From Sorangium cellulosum (GTDB taxonomy: Bacteria > Myxococcota_A > Polyangia > Polyangiales > Polyangiaceae): DNA of 64,000 nucleotides. The first letter of the stretch is position 1. Every line of letters starts with the position of its first letter. Positions 60,501 through 64,000 of this stretch are shown one piece after another. A program made the translations under genes and the position numbers. Location: assembly GCF_002950945.1 (NCBI RefSeq), contig NZ_CP012673.1:6834501-6898500 (forward strand). Direction: 5' to 3'. The notes under the pieces were generated by a model, which saw nothing but the letters and a program-made list of their open reading frames with translations, was not told the origin of the DNA and ran no database searches.

Positions 60501-63119
60501 CGGCCCGCGCCCGTCCTCCTCGCGCTCGGCGATGAGCCCGGCCACCGCCTGGATCGCAGCGTCGATCACCATGGCAGGCAGCCGGTAGGACGCGGCCTCT
60601 CGCTCCACCTCCGCCGGGAAGGCGATCTCGGCCAGCGCCTCGCCCTTGCCGACGAACAGGCGCGCGATGCCGCGGAAGCAGGGGCCGTACTCCACCCCGG
60701 CCGCCCCGAAGCGCCGGTACAGATCGTCCCCCTCGACGACGAGGTGCGCGCAGCGCGCCCGGATGTCTTCGATCGGCTGGCGCTCGGCACCGCCGCGCGG
60801 CGCGCGGGTCGCGAGCAGCCCGGTCGCGTGCACGACGGGCTGATCCTCGGCCCCGCTCTCGACGCGGAACGCGAGGTGATCGCCGGCTTGCTCGAGGGCG
60901 ACGCGGATCTCGCGCTGCTCGTCGACCCAGCAGACGTTCGAGAAGACGAGGTCCTCGACGCGGATCGCGCCCGGGTCCGCCTCGCCGGCGAGCGAAGCAG
61001 CCGCCGCGATCGCGAGCTCCACGTACGCGATCCCGGCCACGGCGGGGCGCCCGCTCACGCGGTGATCGCGCGTCAGGGGGTCCGCGGGCCGCAGGGTCTT
61101 GCGGAAGACGCCCCCGCGCTGCCCAGGGTGCGCCGCGGGCTCGGCTCCACCGAGCGAGGCCGCGGCCCGAGCGGGCCCGGCCGGCGCCGCGGCTGGCTGC
61201 CCCGCCTGGGCAGATCCCGCCGGCGCCTCGGCTGGATGCGCCGTGGCCCAGTACCGCTCCCGCGCGAAGGGGTAGTGGGGCAGCGGGAGCAGCGGGGGCC
61301 GCTCGCCGATCACCTCCCGCCACGCGACGTCGAGGCCGCCCGCCCAGGCGCGCGCGAGCTCGTCGAGCCGGCCCTGCTGGAGGAGCTCCTCGGCGCGCCG
61401 CTCCGCGTCCCCGGCGAGAGGCGCGGCGTCCCGCGAATCGCCGGACAGCGCCCCGGTGAAGAGGCCCTCCGCGTCCGACCCGCGCGCGAGGTAACGCTCC
61501 AGGCCGCCGATCACGTCGTCGATCGAGCCGGCGACGAACGCGAGCCGGTGCTCGAGCACCTCGCGCCCCACCATGAGGGTGTAGGCGAGGCGCGCGAGGA
61601 GCGCCGTCGCGCCGCCCGGGCCCTCGCGCCGCGCCGCCTCCCGGACGAAGCCGAGGACCCGCTGCGCGAGCTCGGAGAGCTGCGGCGCCGTGGCGGCCGA
61701 GAGGAGGATGAGGCGCAGGCCGGGGGCGCACTGAGCCGCCGGCCGCGGCCGGTGCTCCTCGACGAGGAGGTGCGCGTTGGAGCCGCCGGCGCCAAAGGAG
61801 CTCACCGCCGCGCGCCGCGGCTCCTCGCCCGCGGCGGTGGCGTGGGCCCTCCAGGGCGCGGCCTCCTGCTGGACGAAGAAGGGGGAGCGCGCGAAGTCGA
61901 TCTTGGGGTTCGTGCGGGACGCGTGGAGCGAGGGCGCGAGCTCGCCGTGCTCGAGCTGGAGAAGGACCTTGGTGAGGCCCGCGATGCCGGCGGCGGCCTC
62001 GAGGTGCCCGATGTTCGTCTTCGCGCTCCCGATGGCGCAGAAGCCGACCGCGTCGGTGAAGCGCCGGTAGGCGCGCGTGAGGCCCGCGATCTCGATCGGA
62101 TCGCCGAGATCGGTCCCGGTGCCGTGCGCCTCGATGTAGCTGATCGATCGCGGATCGACGCCGGCCTGCTCGAGCGCCTCGGCGATGACCTCGGCCTGCG
62201 CGATCGGGTTCGGGACCGTGTAGCCGCTGGTCTTGCCCCCGGCGTTGATCGCCGAGCCCCGGATCACCGCGCGGATGCGGTCGCCGTCGAGCAGGGCGTC
62301 CGCGAGGGGCTTCAGCAGCACCGCGCCTGCGCCCTCGCCGTCGACGAAGCCGTCTGCGCCGGCGCCGAACACCTTGGCCCGGCCCTCGGCGGAGAGCATC
62401 CGCATGCGGCTGAGGCGCATGTAGTGCAGCGGGTGCAGGATCAGGTTCACGCCCCCGGCGAGGGCCGCCCGGCACTCGCCGGCGGCGAGGCTCTGGCAGG
62501 CCAGGTGGATCGCGGTGAGCGACGAGGAGCAGGCCGTGTCGACCGCGACGCTCGGGCCGGTGAAGTCGAAGCAGTAGGAGACCCGGTTGGCGACGGCGTG
62601 GAAGTCGGAGTACGCGTGCATCTCGGCGCCGCGCGCGAACGCCTCGGCGCTGAGCCGGCCGTAGTTGCCGTTCATCACGCCGGCGAACACGCCCACCTTG
62701 CCGGATCGCGACAGGCTCCTCCGGGTGTAGCCGGCGTCCTCGAGCGTCTCCCACGCGATCTCGAGGAAGATGCGCTCCTGCGGATCCATCGCCTCCGCCT
62801 CGCGCGGCGAGATGTTGAAGAGCAGCGGGTCGAAGCGATCCACGCCTTCAAGGAACCCGCCGCGCTTCGTGTAGTAGCGGCAGAGCGCGTCGGGATCGGG
62901 ATCGAAGTAGCGGTCCGCCTCCCAGCGGTCGGCGGGGATCTCCCCGATGCAGCTCTCGCCGCTCCTGAGGCGCTCCCAGAAGGTCGCGAGGTCGGGCGCC
63001 TTGGGGTACCGGCCGGCCACCCCGACGATGGCGATGGCCGTGGGCGCTCGCCCGGCCGAGCGCTGCTCGAGCAGCCGAGCGAGAAGTTCGCGCTTTTTAT
63101 CCATGTCGTCGTCCATCAC
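42552..63119 (-). CDS. Trans-AT polyketide synthase, five modules
   Basis: The 6855-residue protein is KS-DH-ACP / KS-DH-KR-ACP / KS-KR-ACP / KS0-OMT-ACP / KS-KR-CMT-ACP, without AT. Residues count from GTG 63119; ATG 63116 or 63104 could be the true start, and the first overlaps the upstream PKS stop. The N-terminal MDKKRELLARLLEQR looks like a docking helix matching the C-terminal region of the upstream PKS. The C-terminus (residues about 6810-6855, with SDEELGDLLRRL) is a likely docking element too. KS cysteines are C197, C1262, C2840, C4198 and C5269; ACP serines S1003, S2565, S3929, S5034 and S6713. It takes the chain from a methylating module beyond the window and passes it to the three-module PKS. 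Repeats in three linkers are listed separately. Confidence 0.97.
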   Translation of the reverse strand: MMDDDMDKKRELLARLLEQRSAGRAPTAIAIVGVAGRYPKAPDLATFWERLRSGESCIGEIPADRWEADRYFDPDPDALCRYYTKRGGFLEGVDRFDPLLFNISPREAEAMDPQERIFLEIAWETLEDAGYTRRSLSRSGKVGVFAGVMNGNYGRLSAEAFARGAEMHAYSDFHAVANRVSYCFDFTGPSVAVDTACSSSLTAIHLACQSLAAGECRAALAGGVNLILHPLHYMRLSRMRMLSAEGRAKVFGAGADGFVDGEGAGAVLLKPLADALLDGDRIRAVIRGSAINAGGKTSGYTVPNPIAQAEVIAEALEQAGVDPRSISYIEAHGTGTDLGDPIEIAGLTRAYRRFTDAVGFCAIGSAKTNIGHLEAAAGIAGLTKVLLQLEHGELAPSLHASRTNPKIDFARSPFFVQQEAAPWRAHATAAGEEPRRAAVSSFGAGGSNAHLLVEEHRPRPAAQCAPGLRLILLSAATAPQLSELAQRVLGFVREAARREGPGGATALLARLAYTLMVGREVLEHRLAFVAGSIDDVIGGLERYLARGSDAEGLFTGALSGDSRDAAPLAGDAERRAEELLQQGRLDELARAWAGGLDVAWREVIGERPPLLPLPHYPFARERYWATAHPAEAPAGSAQAGQPAAAPAGPARAAASLGGAEPAAHPGQRGGVFRKTLRPADPLTRDHRVSGRPAVAGIAYVELAIAAAASLAGEADPGAIRVEDLVFSNVCWVDEQREIRVALEQAGDHLAFRVESGAEDQPVVHATGLLATRAPRGGAERQPIEDIRARCAHLVVEGDDLYRRFGAAGVEYGPCFRGIARLFVGKGEALAEIAFPAEVEREAASYRLPAMVIDAAIQAVAGLIAEREEDGRGPRVPVAMEAIEVSARLGLRGFAYVRASGPDRFYIAVLGLDGEVLARVRGASFRALPAREPATVQTDAGGQRDDAAPKAQRPRGPAAEARSQAPELRERTIDYLRRVFSGPLRLSAARIDPKARFDRYGIDSLLVLQLMKELEKDLGPLSSSLLFELQTIDALADHLCAHHAARLGELLGVSSSAAAPARAPAAAPAQPLAAASSGVAASRGPRLEAGRSEPIAVIGMSGRYPMAAHLEAFWDNLKAGRDCIRELPLDRRPQWERLVPEAAPSDVRVPSGGFLDAVDAFDARLFHISPREAARMDPQERLFLETAWSLFEDAGYPRRRIEALGGRVGVFVGVMNAHYELAGGDPSARDAASDGLASFWSIANRVSYAFDLYGPSMAVDTACSSSLTAVHLACESLRRGECEMAIAGGVNLVLHPLHLLRLQAMNMLSRAGRSRSFGAGADGFVDGEGVGAVLLKPLKKSLEDGDRIDAVILGSALSAGGRTSGYTVPNPRAQARAIADALEATGVDARTVSYVEAHGTGTDLGDPIEIAGLAEAYGREAAGRGSCAIGTVKSNVGHLESAAGIVGLTKVILMMRHREFVPTLHADPPNPRIDFERTPFRLQREAGPWQRPVIEGQGERRVAPRRAGISSFGAGGANAHVVVEEFIPEGAHVVVEELTAGAAGAAAIAPAPPSSPAIVPLSARNEERLRAHAENLAAWLDRHLAEGPASGSRPDLADIAYSLQVGREAMEARLVVLASSLEELRDALSRFARGDASAERPLFHVLAEGDALPLDGDELRPVIEGLVARGDRARLAELWVKGADVDFRLLPESRGRRVLSLPAYPFARTRYWIAPRARGGERGAASAGARLHPLLDENASTLEACELLTRLDERSRFLRDHRLGGQGVLPGAALLEIARAASAQAGAQAWGARSFRWSSPLVVAEAPVVLRTRLAAAGGVVEAELYTLGPDGDRRVHARGSLLSGDHAAALDAGAGLDLDAIRARCPTALAGEVCYERFEGVGLHVGPAHRVIERLLSGAGEVLAELSLPSVEEGDEQLLLHPALLDGALHAIAPLVEELGGAPALYVPSSISGAAWATPWPRSCAAHVTFAGPRGRGREGDGALRFRIRMADAAGRLLLSIDDVEVRRIEPRPGPSAPDRLFLRPVWRLAPLTAPPAEPPAGDVLVVDRDDRLVRALRARGCSATLVVPGDACLEGEDRWTVRPTCEEDLRALLDAQARRGRAPRVVVFRWDERTSIDAAAALAWLEGDFSSVVLWCRALLAAGSEDVRVLCAIQGAGEELAPEVAAFGELGKCVALEDPRLHLRVVALPASASAEESAALLLREAAAPDEERTVSYRAGARQMRAWDEVRPTTGPAALLKRRGVYVITGGLGGIASALAERLAARLAARLVLCGRSPADERVERALEALRALGGEALYVPADVRDGAAVRRLIDAARARFGSIDGVVHAAGTIRDSLFLRKAPAEMMAVLAPKILGALHLDEATRDERLDFFALCSSWTVVRGNPGQADYAYANSFLDHLAGVRERRRSQGERRGQTVSFVWSAWDVAGMPVDPATKQRLRDEAGLVPLTPDRGYEAFEAGLGLGAPQLLVVDGDAAQIRTAWRSRDRRAAPPLPEARGGGAASRGDAPSGSDVALGGGAARGGDDVPIAAIERLIKEVVAVEVSLRPEEIDAREPFHKLGIDSVMVMHMTQALERTFGELPKTLFFEYPSVAELGRYLMAHRREACLRAFAPRSPEPSSAAESAATSAAQAPPAASRAPATTLGPAAVGPAAMVGPGDAPARRRSSGTDEPIAIVGMSGRYPMANDLAAFWRNLAEGRDCIREIPADRWDHSAYYDPTRHKPGKTYLRWGGFLDGVDRFDAQFFMVTPREAQILDPQERLFLETAWHAVEDAGYTRASLRGARVGVFVGVMYGEYPLVTGGEAGADGMPPGSSFASIANRVSHVLDLRGPSLAVDTMCSSSLTALHLAVGSIRNGECDAALVGGVNLSLHPHKFLLLGQGGFGATDGRCRSFGAGGDGYVPGEGVGAVLLKPLSKAIADGDTIYATIVTSRVNHGGRSNGYTVPNPTAQAEVVGEALRAAGWDPGTVGYVEAHGTGTALGDPIEIRGLATAFGGQPSRGPACALGSVKSNIGHLESAAGIAGLTKVILQMQHGKLVPSIHADRLNPNVDWASVPFQVQRELAPWAPRSEERDGVRQTLPRRAGLSAFGAGGSNAHVLVEEYVPPEAPLAERRAEGPHLFVLSAVSDERLRAYAEALAEHLEQPAPRGPREPADVAYTLQVGREPFAARLAVVASDLSELAARLRGWLRGDPGSGVLASVAAKVTAEALDPGEPRSAQELEELGRRWISGASIAWPALWRGQARRRTPLPGYPFASARHWIRPARGEAAPGGGENGAGEHGWAPVAAAPVALAEAAPVARAAAAPVARAAAAPVARAAAAPVALAASSGENGAGEHGWAPAAAAPVALAAGSGANGAAGGANGAAGGAASGSMGHGAMPPPPPSPGAELALFEPAWREAPLPADGGALPGGSVLVLDADGRFAEALRAVVARVQPAWKFTHALLGSAFHALEDGRYEVDATRRDDWERLLDALEARGATPTHILLCPAAAPPGSGEWAIRRQLNAGLYPVVALCQALLARTSAASTQLLVVDRQPSREDPASLPLYAPLAALARSLRSESSRVIARVVHVVGAPEALADRIWEETRDAAPEVWLRDGRRLARRFSRSGPAPRRDGAPAIRMGGAYVIAGASKGVGRLFARHLAERFDARLVLCGRSEPDPALRAELAAHERAGRRVRYVRADVSRREDVAALLREARAFLGEIHGVLHCAMVQRDGHLAHKRAEDIEAVLAPKVHGTVLLDEATSDDPLDWFAVTSSLAGLIGSATQTDYVFATGFQDEYMGYRERLRAEGKRRGKSLSVDWPLWEEGGTRVEQVLADHVRAQTGVAQLPTHKGIEAFERALRADSSQVVVLYGRLDRADDLLGGAALGERLAGARSDAAARSDDASRGGDLQRRTEAYVCDLIADVTGRPRESIAPNVAFADYGFDSIVLSHLKARLEEDIAEISPATVLAHPSVQALSSFLLAEHRERVLSVLGRRGGGEAAASGAGAAGDDRGAGSAQQAAAPAIPVERQDPLAFDGGLRPEPRRAPAPAATSRDDDAIAVIGIAGRYPGARNPGELWQRLLAGQSGITAVPAERWRTADGQRASGAFLEGVDRFDPLFFQMTPLEAEQASPEERLLLETAWEALEDAAIRPSSLRGRPVGVFVGMTTHTYPLLTREQDSRGAPALDGAHFRVANRLSIFFDLLGPSFAVDTACSSSLVALHLACQSIRSGDCEAALVGGANLYLHPSKFVNLSRARLLGARPDRGVYAADGDGFIPGEGVGVVVLKPLRDALRDGDPVHAVILGSKIRHKGKGGGASLPSPKEQAAVAAEALAQSAVDPGTVGLVEVQATGSSLADAAEWAALQQVYGGKAAARGLRCAVSALSGHLGHSEGASGVAQLTAVLLQMRHGRVAPVRFPDRLNPEVNLARSTLALPSEPTPWEPVWVEGGAGGTRAVRRAGISSVGVGGTMVHVVLEAEAGAPRASAELGARAPRAELVLLTARTRDGLVEQVRRLHRFLVTEAAQEAEPIRLGDLAWTLTIGREHFAERLALVVESKEQLAAALGALAAGQRPACPTFAGTAAADDGHGAAAASPPPRDLEEAARRFVKGASADALGLTSGPPGRRLRLPTYPFERRRCWPHDDAVVTAAGPLPAGAAGPLPTRAAEALPARAAAEAPAAAAGGNAAAGYYNHVLSALDVSSSSGANDHLILAPFTERVDGFSWVLTFADPERHAEHYRLALEKQQELKQMLFRGVDLTRATRALDIGCGLGTDLMTLARAYPNLRADGFNITSRQVEVARRRIDAAGLSDRVCVHEADSSRTPFPGRYDLVIGFEVGVHIQDKDGLFSNIARHLSDSGRVLLADVVARTAAPVHKPELGHYTSTEAELARCLARSGLRVESCVDASREVANFLDDPRFEENLAALHRAHPALEQVAPMHRGWLRFGKALALGLFRYVALTLRKSRPDEAEAAVAEENLAAFVGSRSYSEVIRGAAPLSRASSPAAGAREASAPVADVAARVAEIVRGVLRMQPHELDIDARFADFGVDSLQGLQVLESINRELGLSLEVHALYDHASVRDLSRHVAKIYAERRPAPRAAEHHEARAAAPSSGCVAVIGMAGRFPGAGDVFSFWENLRGGVESVREVPGDRWDAKRYYEAGASSDSIKTLSKWGGFLEGVDRFDGGFFGIAPAEGRLMDPQQRLMLEACWAALEDAGYARKARGARCGVCIGVLGGDYQDILRESGGDDQYRAHAMIGNATSILAARIAYFLDLKGGAVSLDTACSSSLVAVHKACQELVTGEADLMIAGGVTLYLTVRPYIMMSRAGMLSPTGQCRAFDDGADGIVPGEAVGAVVLKRLEDALRDGDRIDGIIRASGMNQDGRTNGITAPSAASQEALLLDVWRKAGIDPESISLIEAHGTGTPLGDPIEIAALTSAFRRSTDRRRVCAIGSVKSNIGHTSGAAGVVSLIKALLAMRHREIPPSLHFARPNRHTKLDESPFYVSDRLHPWQQPAGGPRRAAVSSFGFSGTNCHVVVEEHVAPKPLRRPEAVQIVVLSARTEERLRAYAEALRAFLAKRRGAADLPGLDEIAFTLQVCRTPMPARLAVVASSVDELVAQLSAYLDGREDGRSLVSGLLGRRDDVGGGAPALAAPGFQELTPERARELSRLWVAGGEIAWQQLYRDPLPAKVALPLYPFERERHWVGAAVDAATAAVVDAPPARAQRAPRYRVEELCYEPRWLPAPLDEASPDLRPIRPIFRGSLPEDRDGVVLVVIPEGLSAAVRVIEAWHPGRRTIAVTLSAPNGHRPDGPFEVDASDPAGWSNLLASLQGRGIGALHTVYFLGGLRAGNEPLPLDPRAVSRSTELGVIALYRLSRALIAHGALGRTPIEIKIAMANVHRVRAEDAARPHFAELHGFAMTLSQEFPTARVTSIDLDLHDLSDLRSADELAARLQPLRREPPMLTGEPIAIRGGRRWVRRLFQVAMPEPAAPVYRDRGVYLILGGAGGVGRELCRDLARRYKARLVIVGRSPLDEARRRLLSEIEAAGGEALYVRADAADLDSMRGAVSVARARFGRIAGAFHSGLVLSRETLRELDEQSLRAVLAPKVVGSVAFYESLRDEPLDFMAFFSSALSFACTEGRSHYAAASTFEDAYVCSLIGRAPFPVLLVNWGVWDVNEIDPAGRARLEGQGVSFFAPEDGIEALRRVLDRRAGQFLCMALDEHGREQVGIVAGHAAPPQPEPRAPEPLPSGPLAPARRSILPELPAIIPPPDPALVERLRSASDELEPFVHLLLLDAFQRMGRLLGRGERYEPARLAADLRIVPARQRQFDALLTILEKAGFVTRHAGELVSTGEIDRLVASGTLASLDQGRERLLQRFPEVKSQLKVVSLCAQRLPEILRGEVPATDVLFADPSNLENIYGGNTTAAYFNGLVATVFEAYVGARLAELPPGERVAIVEIGGGTGSTTGPVLKASGRFKDRISYTFTDLSRAFIALAQRRFKPAHPFLEGRVLDIERDVVEQGFSAGSYDMVIAANVLHATRNIRGTIRHARSLLKPGGLMVLYEVTRNLDLLTIIFGCLDGWWLYTDPEQRIPHSPISNVSTWFRLLREEGFTVGGAFGEGDGSPDAWYQAVLVAERADLPARQPAAPEIKAAPPPVAAPPRAELPAAQPAAPEIKAAPPPAAPPPRAGEREARIERFVIDSLCNVLQIDRDKLDLDQPFLEMGVDSIMGVDIINNLNKELDVRLKTTDLFSLTTPRMLLDHLMKTASAPAAPAPAPAALAPAPAAPAPAPAALAPAPAALAPAPAALAPASPFASAGPPSAPAVAHFSTSPVAETGSDEELGDLLRRLGSGESVELDGLLELSRSSAQ
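42729..42860 (-). repeat. Six 21-base repeats near the C-terminus of the five-module PKS
   Basis: GCGGGGGCAAGAGCCGCC-like units start at 42729 and recur every 21 bases six times, encoding APAPAAL units between the last ACP and the C-terminal docking region. Confidence 0.85.
43104..43247 (-). repeat. Two copies of a 75-base repeat between CMT and ACP
   Basis: GCGGCCTTGATTTCAGG occurs at 43129 and again at 43204 within longer similar units that encode QPAAPEIKAAPPP. It lengthens the CMT-ACP linker of module 5. Confidence 0.8.
47829..50998 (-). other. PKS module 4: non-elongating KS0-OMT-ACP
   Basis: The KS keeps C4198 but HGTGT is replaced by QATGS (Q4333), the mark of a non-elongating KS0. 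The methyltransferase (DIGCGLGTD near residue 4749, later IGFEVGVHIQDKDGLFSNI) is of the O-methyl type found behind KS0 in trans-AT systems. ACP S5034. It should O-methylate the hydroxyl from module 3. Confidence 0.9.
50999..55103 (-). other. PKS module 3: KS-KR-ACP
   Basis: KS C2840, KR Y3771, ACP S3929. The KR has the B-type aspartate (HCAMVQRD) but reads TDYVFATGF, with Thr where KRs carry the catalytic-relay Asn. It should make the hydroxyl methylated in module 4. A long Ala/Gly/Pro linker with repeats joins KS and KR. Confidence 0.9.
53095..53300 (-). repeat. Nested repeats in the module 3 linker
   Basis: A GCCACCGGCGCTGCCGCT unit recurs about every 24 bases (53150-53262), and the flanking block encoding GENGAGEHGWAP occurs on both sides, about 167 bases apart. 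The pattern suggests slippage inside a larger duplication. Confidence 0.8.
55104..59843 (-). other. PKS module 2: KS-DH-KR-ACP
   Basis: KS C1262, DH complete (H1760 in DHRLGGQGVLPG, D1926 in HPALLDGALH), KR Y2391 with the B-type aspartate (HAAGTIRD), ACP S2565. It should give a double bond. Behind the KS core the segment AHVVVEE is duplicated with a ten-residue spacer. Confidence 0.92.
59844..63040 (-). other. PKS module 1 (in window): KS-DH-ACP
   Basis: KS C197, H332 and H372, all intact, so elongating. DH with H686 and D853, but the first motif reads HRVSGRPAVAG, with Ala where active DHs have Pro. ACP S1003. There is no KR, so either a KR acts from elsewhere or the DH-like domain does another job. 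Confidence 0.85.
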
Positions 63120-64000
63120 TGACCCGACCGTCCCCCGTTCAAGGTTGCGCCGGTGTGCATAAGGTCGCTGAGCAGGCTCTCGACCTGCTGATCGGAGAGC
63201 TGCGCGATCCGCCGACGCAGGTCGCGCTCGCCGCGCGGGTCGCGCTCGGCACGCAGGTCGCGCTGGTCGCGCTCGGCACGCAGGTCGCGCTCGGCGCGCG
63301 GATCGCGCCGGAGCCCCGCGGCAGCTCCGTCGTCTTCGCCGTCGCCGCCGTGCGGCCGCGGCGAGGGCGAGCTCGGGATGTGCCCCTCGCCGGGCGCCGC
63401 CTCCTGCGCCGCGGCCGCTCGGCCCGGCTCGACGCCGAGCACCTTCTCGAGCGCGGCGCGGTGCTCGGCCAGCAAGTACGCGGCGAGGCGCGCGGCGGTG
63501 TTGTGCTCGAAGAGCATCGTCGCCGGGAGCGGGCCCAGATCGCGCTCGAAGCGGGCGTTGATCTCCTGGCTGACCAGCGAGTCGATCCCGTAGCGCTCCA
63601 GGGTCGCGTCGTGCCGGATCTTGGCCGGGTCGCTCTTCAGGATCTCGCCGAGCACGCGGGTGACGTACCCGAGCGCGGGCCGGTGGAGATCGCCGCCCGC
63701 GCCCGTCGTCCCGGCGGCCGGTCGGCCCGGCTCCACGGCCGGTCGATCCGCCTCCGCGTAGGGCGCGGCGCCGCGGGCCGCCGCGGCGAGCGGGGCCGCG
63801 CGGCGCCCCTCCGCCTGCCGCAGCCGCGCCGGATCACGCGCGGCGACGAGGACGACCTGGGCTGCGTCCTCCGGACGGACGCCCGGCAGCGCGAGGGCCC
63901 GCGCGCCCGAGAAGCCGCTCTCCTCGAGGGCGCGCTCCCACAAGGCGACGCTGAGCAGCGGCGCCCAGGGGAGCCGCTCGTCCTCGTAGAGCCACCAGCC
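63116..64000 (-). CDS. C-terminus of an upstream trans-AT polyketide synthase
   Basis: The frame is open at base 64000, so the gene begins beyond the window. The first visible residues, GWWLYEDERLPWAP, match the end of the C-methyltransferase in module 5 (GWWLYTDPEQRIPHSP), so the last module here ends CMT-ACP. The ACP has its serine at 63576-63578 in ERYGIDSLVSQE. A Pro/Gly linker and a charged tail follow: repeated RAERD/RGERD units, then RRRIAQLSDQQVESLLSDL, which has the form of a trans-AT C-terminal docking helix. The stop codon overlaps the start of the five-module PKS, so order in the assembly line follows gene order. A free-standing short ORF from 63943 is possible but lacks the methyltransferase context. 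Confidence 0.92.
   Translation of the reverse strand, partial: GWWLYEDERLPWAPLLSVALWERALEESGFSGARALALPGVRPEDAAQVVLVAARDPARLRQAEGRRAAPLAAAARGAAPYAEADRPAVEPGRPAAGTTGAGGDLHRPALGYVTRVLGEILKSDPAKIRHDATLERYGIDSLVSQEINARFERDLGPLPATMLFEHNTAARLAAYLLAEHRAALEKVLGVEPGRAAAAQEAAPGEGHIPSSPSPRPHGGDGEDDGAAAGLRRDPRAERDLRAERDQRDLRAERDPRGERDLRRRIAQLSDQQVESLLSDLMHTGATLNGGRSGQ
63190..63320 (-). repeat. Short repeats in the docking linker
   Basis: Units around CGCAGGTCGCGCTCGGC recur several times with irregular spacing, encoding alternating acidic and basic RAERDL motifs before the docking helix. Confidence 0.7.

Noticed and set aside
55920-63122. Very long plus-strand open frame (2400 residues) opposite the five-module PKS
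   Set aside because: Antisense shadow caused by very high third-position GC; its translation shows no domain, and the minus-strand PKS accounts for every base.

Overview
The window is very GC-rich DNA with the gene content of a large-genome myxobacterium, most likely Sorangium or a close relative in the Polyangiales. This rests on the Ser/Thr kinase operon, Gly/Ser-rich lipoproteins, a DUF1552/DUF1592 pair and a giant trans-acyltransferase polyketide synthase (trans-AT PKS). The species call is an inference from style, not from a marker gene.

Left flank (1-13385), apparently unrelated to the polyketide cluster: a family 16 glycoside hydrolase-like lipoprotein running off the left edge (-), a small heme-motif lipoprotein (+), a complete group II intron with its reverse transcriptase (-) inserted directly behind a terminator-like hairpin, a DUF1592-DUF1552 operon (-), an orphan lipoprotein (+), and a kinase / TPR-like / lipoprotein operon (+).

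Accessory half of the PKS cluster (13393-24507). A five-gene minus-strand operon encodes a beta-branching cassette: donor ACP, ECH1 dehydratase, a LnmK-like acyltransferase/decarboxylase, ECH2 decarboxylase and HMG-CoA synthase. No decarboxylating KS is present, which fits a LnmK-type route that makes propionyl-ACP directly. Next come a frameshifted MDR reductase, two small divergent genes of unknown function with strong ribosome binding sites, a plus-strand gene fusing a type II thioesterase to two acyltransferases (the second lacks its nucleophile serine), and two tandem lipocalin-like genes.

Core (24556-64000, all minus strand, genes overlapping or a few bases apart). Transcription order from the right edge is: the C-terminus of a PKS (end of a C-methyltransferase, ACP, docking region), a 6855-residue PKS with five modules, a 4513-residue PKS with three modules and a terminal thioesterase, a lipase-UbiB kinase fusion and an FAD monooxygenase. 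No module contains an AT, so the AT fusion gene must supply extender units in trans. Module order is KS-DH-ACP, KS-DH-KR-ACP, KS-KR-ACP, KS0-OMT-ACP, KS-KR-CMT-ACP, then KS-KR-ACP, KS-DH-KR-ACP, KS-KR-ACP-TE. This predicts a tail with an O-methyl group, an alpha-methyl group, two double bonds and several hydroxyls. The loading and early modules, and the module receiving the beta-branch, must lie beyond position 64000. I could not name the product.
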